A stretch of 64,000 nucleotides of DNA from Alteromonas naphthalenivorans (lineage in GTDB: Bacteria > Pseudomonadota > Gammaproteobacteria > Enterobacterales > Alteromonadaceae): positions 2,976,001-3,040,000 of the forward strand of contig NC_015554.1 in assembly GCF_000213655.1 (NCBI RefSeq), read 5' to 3'. Position numbers and translations under genes: made by a program. Shown here in pieces: positions 30,293 through 39,400 of this stretch. The number at the start of each line of letters is the position of its first letter. Position 1 is the stretch's first letter. The notes under the pieces were generated by a model. It saw only the letters and a program-made list of their open reading frames with translations, had not been told where the DNA came from and searched no databases.

Positions 30293-31438
30293 TTAAACGT
30301 TGATGTTGCTTCGCAAAGCATCAAGTAAAACTTGAACAACCGTTTCTTGTTGTTCTTTCGAGAGCCCCACCCACAAAGGTAAGCGAATTAGTTGTTTGGA
30401 CAATACTTCGGTATTTCTCAATTCTCCAGAAACACGACCGTACTTTTTCCCTGCGGGGGAGCTGTGAAGCGGCACATAGTGAAATACTGCGCCAATTCCT
30501 GCGGTTTTCATTTTGAATAGAATACGGTTTCTATCTATATGTTCGGGTAGTATCACATAATAAAGATGGGCATTATGTCCACATTCGGAAGGTATAATTG
30601 GTCTATTCAAATACCCTTGCGATTCTGCATCAGCTAATAGCGAATGATAGTAATCCCAGCTTCGTAGCCGTGCTTCAGTGATTTTCTCAGCATCTTCTAA
30701 CTGCGCCCATAAAAACGCAGCAATTAACTCACCTGGCAGATAAGACGATCCAACCTCTTGCCAAGTATATTTGTCCACTTCTCCCCTAAAAAACTGACTC
30801 CTATTTGTTCCTTTTTCTCGAATGATCTCTGCCTTTTCTGCAAGGGCTTGATCATTTACGAACAAGGCACCACCTTCGCCAGAAATAATATTTTTGGTTT
30901 CATGAAAACTAAATGCCCCTAACTTTCCAAGGCTACCTAGAGGCTTACCTTTATAAGTAGCCATAAGGCCTTGCGCTGCATCTTCGATAACGGACAAACC
31001 GTAATGCCCTGCAGTATCAAGTATACTGTCCATTTCGCACCCTACCCCAGCATAATGAACAGGCACAATAGCTCTGGTTTTATTCGTAATAGCCCTTTCA
31101 ATTTTTGTTTCATCAAGGTTAAGCGTGTCTTGTCTAATATCAACAAATACTGGGGTCGCTCCCCTTAAAACAAATGCATTTGCTGTTGAAACAAACGTAT
31201 AGGATGGCATAATAATTTCATCGCCTGCCTTTACGTCTAAAAGCAATGCTGACATCTCGAGAGAGGCAGTGCAAGAATTTGTAAGGAGCGCACGGTGCGT
31301 ATGACCATTCACTTCTAACCAATCATGACATTTTTTAGTGAAAGGCCCATCACCAGCAAGTCGCCCGTTAAAGTGACTCTCTGCAATATTGTATAATTCT
31401 TTTCCTGTCATATGTGGCCAATTAAAAGGTATTTTCAC
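30293..31438 (-). CDS. WecE-like dTDP-4-keto-6-deoxyhexose aminotransferase
   Basis: A DegT/DnrJ/EryC1/StrS aminotransferase of 381 residues close to WecE (dTDP-4-amino-4,6-dideoxygalactose transaminase). It begins KIPFNWPHMTGKELYNI. SYTFVSTANAFVLRGA, the EDAAQG block and the PLP lysine Lys182 in FSFHETKNIISGEGG follow. The GTG at 31438 follows an AAAGGAG site by five bases and is preferred to the GTG at 31444. It overlaps wbqC. The expected product is dTDP-Fuc4N or a close isomer. No rmlA/rmlB is in the window. Confidence 0.88.
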   Translation of the reverse strand: MKIPFNWPHMTGKELYNIAESHFNGRLAGDGPFTKKCHDWLEVNGHTHRALLTNSCTASLEMSALLLDVKAGDEIIMPSYTFVSTANAFVLRGATPVFVDIRQDTLNLDETKIERAITNKTRAIVPVHYAGVGCEMDSILDTAGHYGLSVIEDAAQGLMATYKGKPLGSLGKLGAFSFHETKNIISGEGGALFVNDQALAEKAEIIREKGTNRSQFFRGEVDKYTWQEVGSSYLPGELIAAFLWAQLEDAEKITEARLRSWDYYHSLLADAESQGYLNRPIIPSECGHNAHLYYVILPEHIDRNRILFKMKTAGIGAVFHYVPLHSSPAGKKYGRVSGELRNTEVLSKQLIRLPLWVGLSKEQQETVVQVLLDALRSNINV

Positions 31439-32123
31439 GAACACTCCTTTGCATATAAGAGTCGAAGTTAGGCCCCACGTTAAATAGTAAATCTATTATA
31501 CTAACGCCATGTTCAAAGTTAATACTCCGCTGTGGGTATACTGGGTAGTTGGTGTAATCCATCCACTTTACTGCGATGCCTTCTTGTTTAAACAGCCTCA
31601 AATCAATGTAATCTTTCGCCGCCGGCCCACTTAAATAATGCTGAGCATCCAATTCCTTTGCTATTTGAATAAGCCTCATATTCTTATCACCTTCAAGGTT
31701 AAAATCAGCGGCATTGACAAATTTTGTGCTAATTCCTAACAAACGGCAAAGTTCTGACAGCAAAAATACATTTAATTCAGAAAGTTTACTCCAGTCTCGC
31801 TCGAAAACCGGTTTAATAAATGGCGAATATTTTGCGAAAAAAGGCGTTTTCTTATAGCTTTGTTCGATAGTGAGCCAGTGTTTTCTTTGCCAGTGTTGAT
31901 TGGCTATTTCCACTTCATTAATACGTTGGTTGAGTGACTTTTGAATGACCGGCACCGTTAACCAAGAAGTTCCATTTGCAGTAACAACTCGATTTCTATT
32001 TCGCCAGTCATTTTTAGTATATTGAACGGTATCGTATAGAACAAAAATATCTACGTTGTTGATAAGGTCAAAATAACCTTTCCACGGTAAATAATTAGAT
32101 TGGCTCACAGCGAAGGTTTTCAA
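31422..32123 (-). CDS. WbqC family protein
   Basis: A 233-residue WbqC-like protein with the family start VSQSNYLPWKGYFDLINNVDIF and the following DTVQYTKNDWRNRNRV block. WbqC proteins occur in O-antigen and flagellar sugar clusters, but their reaction is not established to my knowledge. It overlaps the PglD-like gene by four bases and the WecE-like gene by 17 bases, so it is translated as part of one tight unit. Confidence 0.85.
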   Translation of the reverse strand: MKTFAVSQSNYLPWKGYFDLINNVDIFVLYDTVQYTKNDWRNRNRVVTANGTSWLTVPVIQKSLNQRINEVEIANQHWQRKHWLTIEQSYKKTPFFAKYSPFIKPVFERDWSKLSELNVFLLSELCRLLGISTKFVNAADFNLEGDKNMRLIQIAKELDAQHYLSGPAAKDYIDLRLFKQEGIAVKWMDYTNYPVYPQRSINFEHGVSIIDLLFNVGPNFDSYMQRSVRENTF

Positions 32124-32794
32124 ATTTGTATACCATATTCATGGTGAAAGCCTCTTAATTTAGCAGGTGTGCCTATGTATTGGGCGGCAGATTCACTATT
32201 GGAACTTAGCATTGAAGCAGCACCTATTAATGTCTCTGAGGCTAGAGTCAACTGATGTATTACGACGCTTCTGAACCCGAAAAAACATAAGTTTTCAATA
32301 GAAACCTCACCGCCAATTAAACTACCTGCAGCAAAAAAATTATGCTCGCCGATTTTTACATCATGACAAATTATTGTCCCAGACCAGAAAATGTTATTAG
32401 CACCAATATCGCAAAAAGGCTCTATTGTTACATTGGGAAAAACGATGCATCCCTCACCAAGCTTAACACTTGTATCTATTGATGCACTTTTACTAATTAT
32501 ACTCTCCAGTGAATAACCATCGTTTGTTATTCGCTTTGCAACCCGAGCGCGGTTACGTAACGATTTATAACCAACAGCAATAACAAAGCGGATATCGGCA
32601 GCAGAATATTGCTTTTTTGCTTCGCTGTAAGAAATAACAGGTATTGCGTTGCCGGCGATACACTTGTCACTCTCATAACCATCGTCTACCACAAATGCCG
32701 CTACAGAGTATTTATCACTCTCTAACAGCCATTGACTAATTATTTTTGCTAAAGAGCCAGCCCCAAAAATAAGCAAACGTTGCATGCGTATCAT
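32120..32794 (-). CDS. PglD-type sugar O/N-acyltransferase
   Basis: A 224-residue protein with an N-terminal nucleotide-sugar-binding domain (LLIFGAGSLAKIISQWL, then AAFVVDDGYESD) and a C-terminal left-handed beta-helix of hexapeptide repeats (GEGCIVFPNVTIEPFCDIGANN onward). This is the PglD/NeuD acyltransferase architecture. Beside a 4-aminotransferase it is the natural candidate to N-acylate the 4-amino sugar. The start overlaps the preceding stop as ATGA. Confidence 0.85.
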   Translation of the reverse strand: MIRMQRLLIFGAGSLAKIISQWLLESDKYSVAAFVVDDGYESDKCIAGNAIPVISYSEAKKQYSAADIRFVIAVGYKSLRNRARVAKRITNDGYSLESIISKSASIDTSVKLGEGCIVFPNVTIEPFCDIGANNIFWSGTIICHDVKIGEHNFFAAGSLIGGEVSIENLCFFGFRSVVIHQLTLASETLIGAASMLSSNSESAAQYIGTPAKLRGFHHEYGIQI

Positions 32795-33558
32795 TCCTGC
32801 CCTGGCTTATAAAGTCGTTTATCTGCAGGTAAATAGAATTCGTCCAAGCTCGTAGGCATTCTTACATCCATTCCGATTCGACGCTTACCTATGTCGTTAA
32901 ATTGTCTGAGTTGTTCTGTGGAAATTAACCTCGGAAAGTCAAAGCGTTGTCTCATATACGGTCGACAGTAGTTTATAGTTAGAGCATGTCGCGCCGTGTC
33001 AGTTCTATTTACCCCAGCAGCGTGCACTAATCTACCATTAAACAAAATTAGCGCGCCTCTGTTGCAAGACAGTTGCTTTGCGTTTTCATAAAAAAATGAC
33101 TGATCTGGTAAGCTTTCACTTTTATGAGAGCCTGGTAGGTAGTAAGTTCCGCCATTGTCTTGTGTGAAATCATTTAACGCTATAATAGCGCCTAAATTTG
33201 TAATGTAGTTTGGAATAAATCGAGGGCAATCTACATGAATGCGAGAACCATAGTTGCCTCTACCAGGGTAAAGGCTTGAAGATTGATAAGCATATATTAT
33301 GGCATAAGGAGTAAATAGAGCATCTATTACATCATTAATTTTTTTATTCTGAATTAATGAACACATAGCCTCCCCTCGTAACATACAATTGTGGACCATT
33401 CCGGCATCAAACACGGAATCTCGAACTAATGAGTCTTCTTCAATTGCCGCTTCGAGTTCTGCCCTTAGGATAGATACAGTATCCGTATCAACAATGTCAT
33501 CAATCACCACAACGCCGGTATCTACCATTTCCTCTTTAAGATGATGGAGATTTTGCAT
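32791..33558 (-). CDS. Phytanoyl-CoA dioxygenase (PhyH) family protein
   Basis: A 255-residue Fe(II)/2-oxoglutarate dioxygenase-like protein. The metal triad can be read as His108 and Asp110 in SRIHVDCPRF and His179 in GRLVHAAGVNRT. Arg190 (ARHALTINY) is the likely 2-oxoglutarate anchor. The family hydroxylates diverse small molecules. Here it may hydroxylate a sugar or acyl substituent. It lies four bases over the PglD-like start and nine bases after the methyltransferase. Confidence 0.85.
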   Translation of the reverse strand: MQNLHHLKEEMVDTGVVVIDDIVDTDTVSILRAELEAAIEEDSLVRDSVFDAGMVHNCMLRGEAMCSLIQNKKINDVIDALFTPYAIIYAYQSSSLYPGRGNYGSRIHVDCPRFIPNYITNLGAIIALNDFTQDNGGTYYLPGSHKSESLPDQSFFYENAKQLSCNRGALILFNGRLVHAAGVNRTDTARHALTINYCRPYMRQRFDFPRLISTEQLRQFNDIGKRRIGMDVRMPTSLDEFYLPADKRLYKPGQE

Positions 33559-33567
33559 TTAAATACC

Positions 33568-34419
33568 CTACTTTATCATTACAAACCTGATATATTTATA
33601 CAGCGATGATGTTAAAGGCAACAGTGTCAACAAGTATTCGTCAATCACCTCTGCATGCCCCTCAGGTTTACTATTCACCCATCTACCCTGATCAATGTAC
33701 CATTCATATTCAAGTTCAACGTGTGAAAACCCAAGAGACTGGGCAAACGCTTTCACTTCACTAGCATCAAATCCCTTTGCTAGGGTTTTCCCAGGTTCTG
33801 CTTTTAATAATGTTGAAGCATCTAATCCAAATTTTTCTTCATAATGATTGCCGTTATTTAGCGCTCCGGATATTTCTCGAGATAGCAGTGAAGAAGGATT
33901 GCCGGACGATAAGTTCGAATTAGCATTCTCCATGGCAACAATAAAATCACGATTTGGGTTTAAATCAGTGTAGAAAATACCGCCGGGCTTGAGCACTCGG
34001 TATGCTTCTGAGAGCAACTTTCTGTAGTCCGAAAGGTGGTCCATAAATGAATAAGCTGTCGCCATATCAAAGGTACTATCTTCAAAAGGTGTTGCTTCGG
34101 CTTGACAGTTGAGGAGCGTTATATTGCCTGATGAGAGGTCTACTTTTTCCATCATTTCATCGGTAATATCCACGCCCACTAACTCGTCAAAAAGATCATT
34201 GCTAAGAGATAAAATAAATCCAGTACCACACCCAAAATCGAGTAGCTTGTGACAAGCCGGCAAACGCGGGATTAATGCCTCAATAATACCCCTGACTTTC
34301 GCCCTGTTTTCGGGTCGGAAGTGAGGACTTTTTTCATACTCTCCGTTTTCCACTAAAAAAGCATGAACATAGCGATTGGCCGAGAGCGTTTCTTCTATCA
34401 TTTCATTTTTATCTGTCAT
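33568..34419 (-). CDS. SAM-dependent methyltransferase
   Basis: A 283-residue class I methyltransferase with motif I LLDFGCGTGFILSLS, acidic motif II GVDITDEMM and the post-motif ATAYSFMDHLSDYRKLLSEAYRVLKPGG typical of Methyltransf_11. It overlaps the WecF-like gene by 11 bases. The substrate is unseen: O- or N-methylation of the sugar module is likely, but methylation of an acyl chain is possible. Confidence 0.85.
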   Translation of the reverse strand: MTDKNEMIEETLSANRYVHAFLVENGEYEKSPHFRPENRAKVRGIIEALIPRLPACHKLLDFGCGTGFILSLSNDLFDELVGVDITDEMMEKVDLSSGNITLLNCQAEATPFEDSTFDMATAYSFMDHLSDYRKLLSEAYRVLKPGGIFYTDLNPNRDFIVAMENANSNLSSGNPSSLLSREISGALNNGNHYEEKFGLDASTLLKAEPGKTLAKGFDASEVKAFAQSLGFSHVELEYEWYIDQGRWVNSKPEGHAEVIDEYLLTLLPLTSSLYKYIRFVMIK

Positions 34420-35464
34420 GTTTCACCATATCGAGTTCAAGTTCTTCGCCAAGCCGCAGATCGAAAATTGCTTTGAGGTCTCTTGTTAGCCTTTCTTTCG
34501 AAAAATAACCTGCTATTGTTTTATGGTTATCGGCAGCAATGTCGTTATTTAAAGCAGTAAATTCCAATTCCTCTAAGCTATATAAGCTCACACCCAAGCG
34601 CTTAAAAAAAGACCATGTCGACACTGAATCATCAATAAAGACTTTCTTACCACTGCCAAGCAAATTCACTAGATTTCCCATGCCGTGCTGCCGGGACGAT
34701 GGCAGAATCGCTATATCAACTGTTTCCATCCATAGTAAATAATCATCTAGAGGCATGAATTCTAGTAAAGGTTCAAAGCGAGCACCAAAAAGTGACTTGC
34801 CTTTTTCTATCACTTGCACTTTGTAATCTTCATTGCTGTTGGGGTAAACCAGCGGACACTTAACAATAAATTGGCCATCGTCTTTTTGTTTAAGTACTTC
34901 CAAATACTGAATATGTCGATTCTCGGGCACTGCCGAATGCCCCAACATAATATGTAATGGCGTTTTTTTCTTCTTTGTTATAGTTATGCTTTTAGGGCTG
35001 TACAACGTAGTGTTGTAAAAAAAAGTACGTATGTGCTTTCCTTTACAACCATATATACGTTGGACCATTGTTATTTCTTCATCAAGAATATTAACCATAT
35101 ACGGCACGTTTTTGATTACGTAGAGATGATCATTATTATAAGAACTAGGTGAATAAAAATCTCCGCCCCACATAACCCAAATTGATTTTGCTAATAATGC
35201 AGGCTCTAGTCGCAAAATTTTGTGGACTTTGTCTCTTTTCAGACTGTGAAGGATTATTTTTTCCGCTTCGAACATATAATTGCGAAGTTTACAAAAATCA
35301 GCGTCAGTATGTAAAAACTCTGCATTGTCTTTTTCCTCTAAGCCATACTGAAAGCGCTTGCTAGTGATAAAAACAAATTTGTGTCCCCTACAGCCTATAT
35401 TCTCTTCAACAAAATGTATAAAAAGCGGCGTGAATTTTTCTAGCGTCATAATATGAAGGATCAT
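34409..35464 (-). CDS. WecF-like TDP-Fuc4NAc transferase (GT56)
   Basis: A 351-residue protein resembling WecF, the 4-acetamido-4,6-dideoxygalactose transferase of enterobacterial common antigen. The shared blocks are WVMWGGDFYSPSS, HIMLGHSAVPENRHIQYLEVL, CPLVYPNSNEDYKVQV and the SSRQHGMGNLVNLLGSGKKVF region. WecF normally acts on an undecaprenyl-linked acceptor at the inner membrane. Here it sits in a flagellar cluster with a WecE-like enzyme, so the acceptor may differ. It overlaps the Stealth gene by four bases. Confidence 0.82.
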   Translation of the reverse strand: MILHIMTLEKFTPLFIHFVEENIGCRGHKFVFITSKRFQYGLEEKDNAEFLHTDADFCKLRNYMFEAEKIILHSLKRDKVHKILRLEPALLAKSIWVMWGGDFYSPSSYNNDHLYVIKNVPYMVNILDEEITMVQRIYGCKGKHIRTFFYNTTLYSPKSITITKKKKTPLHIMLGHSAVPENRHIQYLEVLKQKDDGQFIVKCPLVYPNSNEDYKVQVIEKGKSLFGARFEPLLEFMPLDDYLLWMETVDIAILPSSRQHGMGNLVNLLGSGKKVFIDDSVSTWSFFKRLGVSLYSLEELEFTALNNDIAADNHKTIAGYFSKERLTRDLKAIFDLRLGEELELDMVKHDR

Positions 35465-36432
35465 AAGCTATTGTCCATTTCACTTTTCAATTTTTCACCG
35501 CATAGCGCCTCTAATAAAAGGCGTATTTCAGGCATTCTTTCTTCCAAGGATTGATATTCATTTAGGCAGAACATACTACGCGCTCCTGATTCCAAAAGTG
35601 AAAATAGGAAGTAGATTTTTTCCTTATCTGCGAATCTACACAATTCGAAACTAAAGTGTACCATTGGCTCAACAGATGATAAGGGGACATTGTAACGCTT
35701 GTGGCAAAAGTGATTCATTAAGGATTCAACCAAAAACTGATTTCGATGACGAAATCGATGAGTAAGATTTTGAAAAAAATCATCTTTAAAAGTGTCTTCA
35801 GCTTCAGCGTTAAGCGACTTTTTCATTGCCTGAAACCCATGACTTAGCGTTATAAACTTACTTTTAGCATACCCCTCCAATCTTGCAGCATTTATCATAC
35901 CTTGTTGATAAAGAGTCGCATTTTCGTTTTCGGGAATAGTGCACCATTCTCCCATCACTACCGGTAAATCATTTTTAAAAAAGAACGAAGGCTCAACAGG
36001 AGCACTGAACATAAAATCGTCATTTCCGTACACAAAGTATTCACTTAATTGAGGTAACTTATGAATATTTGTTGCGATAGAGCGTGTGTTAAAGGTAGGA
36101 AGCAAATGCTCATGATGCTTAAACAGCTCACAATGATCGATAATAGTAATTCTGTCCAAATGCAGCTGTGAAGTCATTAAAAACGGAGGTGATTGGTTGT
36201 CAGTTATAAGAAATATATTTCGATACCAAGGTGCATATTTCTTTATCGAACGTAATGTATACTTTAATTCATCAAACTGGAAAAAGCGCTTATCACTAAC
36301 AGATTGTTCGACATCATATTCTGCAAGATCCGATATCTCGCTTTGGTAATGCAACCTCTTAGCCAAGTGCCTCTTTTCCTGCCCATTAACCCAGGGAATA
36401 ATGAAGTCAATATCTGGCAATATATCCTTCAC
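35461..36432 (-). CDS. Stealth family sugar-phosphate transferase
   Basis: A 323-residue Stealth protein. CR1 is IDFIIPWVNGQEKRHL (residues 8-23), CR2 is DELKYTLRSIKKYAPWYRNI with ITDNQSPP, and CR3 includes FNTRSIATNIHKLPQLSEYFVYGNDDFMF. Stealth enzymes transfer hexose-1-phosphate in capsules, forming phosphodiester links, and relate to GlcNAc-1-phosphotransferase. The context suggests a flagellar glycan acceptor. It begins 53 bases after the Maf gene. Confidence 0.87.
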   Translation of the reverse strand: MKDILPDIDFIIPWVNGQEKRHLAKRLHYQSEISDLAEYDVEQSVSDKRFFQFDELKYTLRSIKKYAPWYRNIFLITDNQSPPFLMTSQLHLDRITIIDHCELFKHHEHLLPTFNTRSIATNIHKLPQLSEYFVYGNDDFMFSAPVEPSFFFKNDLPVVMGEWCTIPENENATLYQQGMINAARLEGYAKSKFITLSHGFQAMKKSLNAEAEDTFKDDFFQNLTHRFRHRNQFLVESLMNHFCHKRYNVPLSSVEPMVHFSFELCRFADKEKIYFLFSLLESGARSMFCLNEYQSLEERMPEIRLLLEALCGEKLKSEMDNSL

Positions 36433-36485
36433 GAATTATCTACTTTAATAACAGATACCCAGTCAGAAAACGTCAAATACATTCT

Positions 36486-39400
36486 CTACTTTCCCTCATA
36501 GAGTTTAACGTATTCATTTAAGGTCACTTTCTTGCCCAAATAATTACGTAAAGTGAGTAATGGGACATAAACAAGTCTATCTCCACATCCTAGCACTCTA
36601 TCGCTTTCGTGAATTTGCGTTGGAGATAGAATGATGAAAAATGGTGTGTCATAAACAAAACAAGAACGACTCAAATTCTCAATTTCTTCTGGTAAAGCTA
36701 TATGACTATCATCAATATAATTGGGCTTGGGAATAGCAACTACGTTGCGCAAGGTACTAGCCAATAAAAATAAAGCGCTATTTACTCTTATATGATCTTG
36801 ATAGTACACACCATCTGTATTTTCAGCTTCTGAAAGGGGCAAATATACAAAGTTTCCTTGTGTGTTTAGCAATAATGAGAGGTCAGCTAGAGTATAATCG
36901 ATAACGCTACAATGATAATCAGCTTGAGCTTCGATCTGCTCATGAAAATCAATATGTAGAGCTAGTGTTTTGTCAGATCTTTTACTAGAAAAAGTAGATA
37001 AAAATGTATAGTCAAACTTGAAAATATTCCGGTTATGTACAATAACTTCGGAACCATTTTTTTCATTATAATGAGTTAGTGATAGCGATCTTCGCTTACC
37101 ACCAAATGTGGAAGACCCATCAGGCCCTAATTCATCATAGTAAATTACATCCCGCATATTCTTAATAGATTGTAACCAATTACTTAAGACCGCATTTGCA
37201 GCATCAACGACAGCATCATCATCTGTAATATTCAGGATTTTACTTAATACACTGTTAGTGTAATTAATTGTTCCATTAAAGTAATAAAACAATAGTGATT
37301 TTTTATTTAGTAGTGAGGCAACTAGTTTATCACGCTGATAACTAACTAACGCTTCAACATCATCACGTTGTTCTACATATTCAGGTATCTTAGCAATTAG
37401 TTCACCTAACTCTTTAAGAAGAGTTTTATATGAATACCTTTCATTATATAGATGCTCGAATTCTTCTTTAACAATCGGTTTAAAGGCCTTTGTTTTTAAA
37501 TTCATCAACGTTTTTATTTTTGAAGCACCGCTAGGCTTAATCAGTAACACATTGTGCTTTTGTAAGGGAGTTGCTCCATTTATTTTTGCACCATCACTCA
37601 AATTATAAGCTTCTGCTCTAGATGCATTTAACGTCGTTTCGATTACCGTTTTAGACATTTTGAATTCTAATTTCGTTTTCACAAACGCTCGAAAATTACC
37701 CGCCACCACTATGGAGGTATTATTTCTTTCGGCATAATTATAAAGCTCACTACCTGAACTGTCATAATAACCAGACTGTTTCGAGTGGTGATGTCGCTCA
37801 TCGACAAATCCTAGATCAGTACCTAAAAAGTAAAGTTGTCTCATACCTATGTTTGTAAAGAAATCGACAACAAAGTTACATACTGTGGGGTAAGAGTGAT
37901 CGAGTAATGCAAAATTATGCGTTTTATACAATTCGGTAATTGATACTGTCGAAGCCTCCCCCTGTTTAAAAGCAAGATAGGTTTTTCCATAAAGCGAACA
38001 GGTATCTGGATGTATGCCATTGCAACTTATGAGACTAATCTTGGAAAGATAATCAAGATCTCCTATCCTCATTGCCCAATCAAAACTTGTCCTATTAGTT
38101 TCTATTTCAGCATGGAAATCTGGAACAATGCCGTGATTATAGAGTGACTGTAACGCGGTCCCACAAGAGACAACTATTGCATTTTCCTTTTCTACTTTTA
38201 TTAATTCTATGAGGTCGTCTAATGAAGGGCCATTACCTACAATGAAAACCGGAATATCCTTATCATCAAGACTAAGGAATTGACTAGCATCTTGTTTGAG
38301 GAAAGGAATATCACTTTCGATAGCAATGCGAGTATGTGCAATCCCATATTTAGCATTATCAAAATAGTCACCCATTGCTATTATAACTTGAAGTTGTTCC
38401 CTTAACTGTGAAACAGCTTTAACCAACAATTCATTATAATAACCTTGATAAAAGTAAGTACTTGCTAGCACATATGGGCCTATTGACTGGAACTGCACCA
38501 GAAGATCTCTAGTTAGGTGACTGCCATCATCGCCGATATTTAGGTATAGTCTTTTATCTTCGGCATCAAATGACTTAATCACTGCCTCCCAATCGACATT
38601 GAAAAGTGACGCATAGAAGAAATCTCGATTAGGTTCGCATATAAATAACTTACTAATAGTATAATTTTCTACCAGCATGCTTAGTTCATGCCCTGTTCCT
38701 AAACCAAAATATATGAGGGATTTCACTGAGCCAGGTAAGCTACCGACTTGATGGTCGAGTTTATTTAGTACCGGGTCACAACTTTTCACAAATTGGTAAT
38801 GTTGATAGTGTTTTAATTTTTGACCTTTATACCCGAGTATTAAGCCATCTTTTTGTGGATAGCGAGTAAAATAATTGAACCTTTCAACAGCTTCATCTAC
38901 AGGATTGATGGAATAAAACAAAGCCCCTGTTTTTAAGTGACAGAGGTTAATACTATCGTTTTCATCGACAACAGGCCGCCAGTCTGCGATATCGTAGTCC
39001 ACAAATTCGTTGTAGAGCGCAGGGAAATACGCTTTGAGAATTCGCAAATTTGAAATATAGACTTCATTATCTGTCGTTAAAGGCTTCCATGTTTGTTCAT
39101 AGCGAAAAGTGGTCCATGAAGGTAAAAAGCTTGCGAGATCGTTTCGTTTGCTCGCCGGTTGAAATGTTTTCATATCTTCCCAACTGCAGGTACTAAGTAA
39201 ATTCTGAAGTTCGTCAAAGACAGGATGGTTTAAATGTTTAATTAACGTAAAGTAAGATACATCAATATGCTCTAGTAGCTCTTCTATGTCCTGGTAAAGG
39301 TTGCGAGCATCTTTTCCGATCTGAAAGAAAAGCGAAATATTTTTCTTTTTAGCAAGTTGGAACAAGCTTTGCCAATCAATTGATGACATAGAACATTTAA

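Noticed and set aside
30293..31438. Second PseC
   Set aside because: The KIPFN start, overall motifs and the WecF-like neighbour fit WecE. A PseC is already present at 20378-21568.
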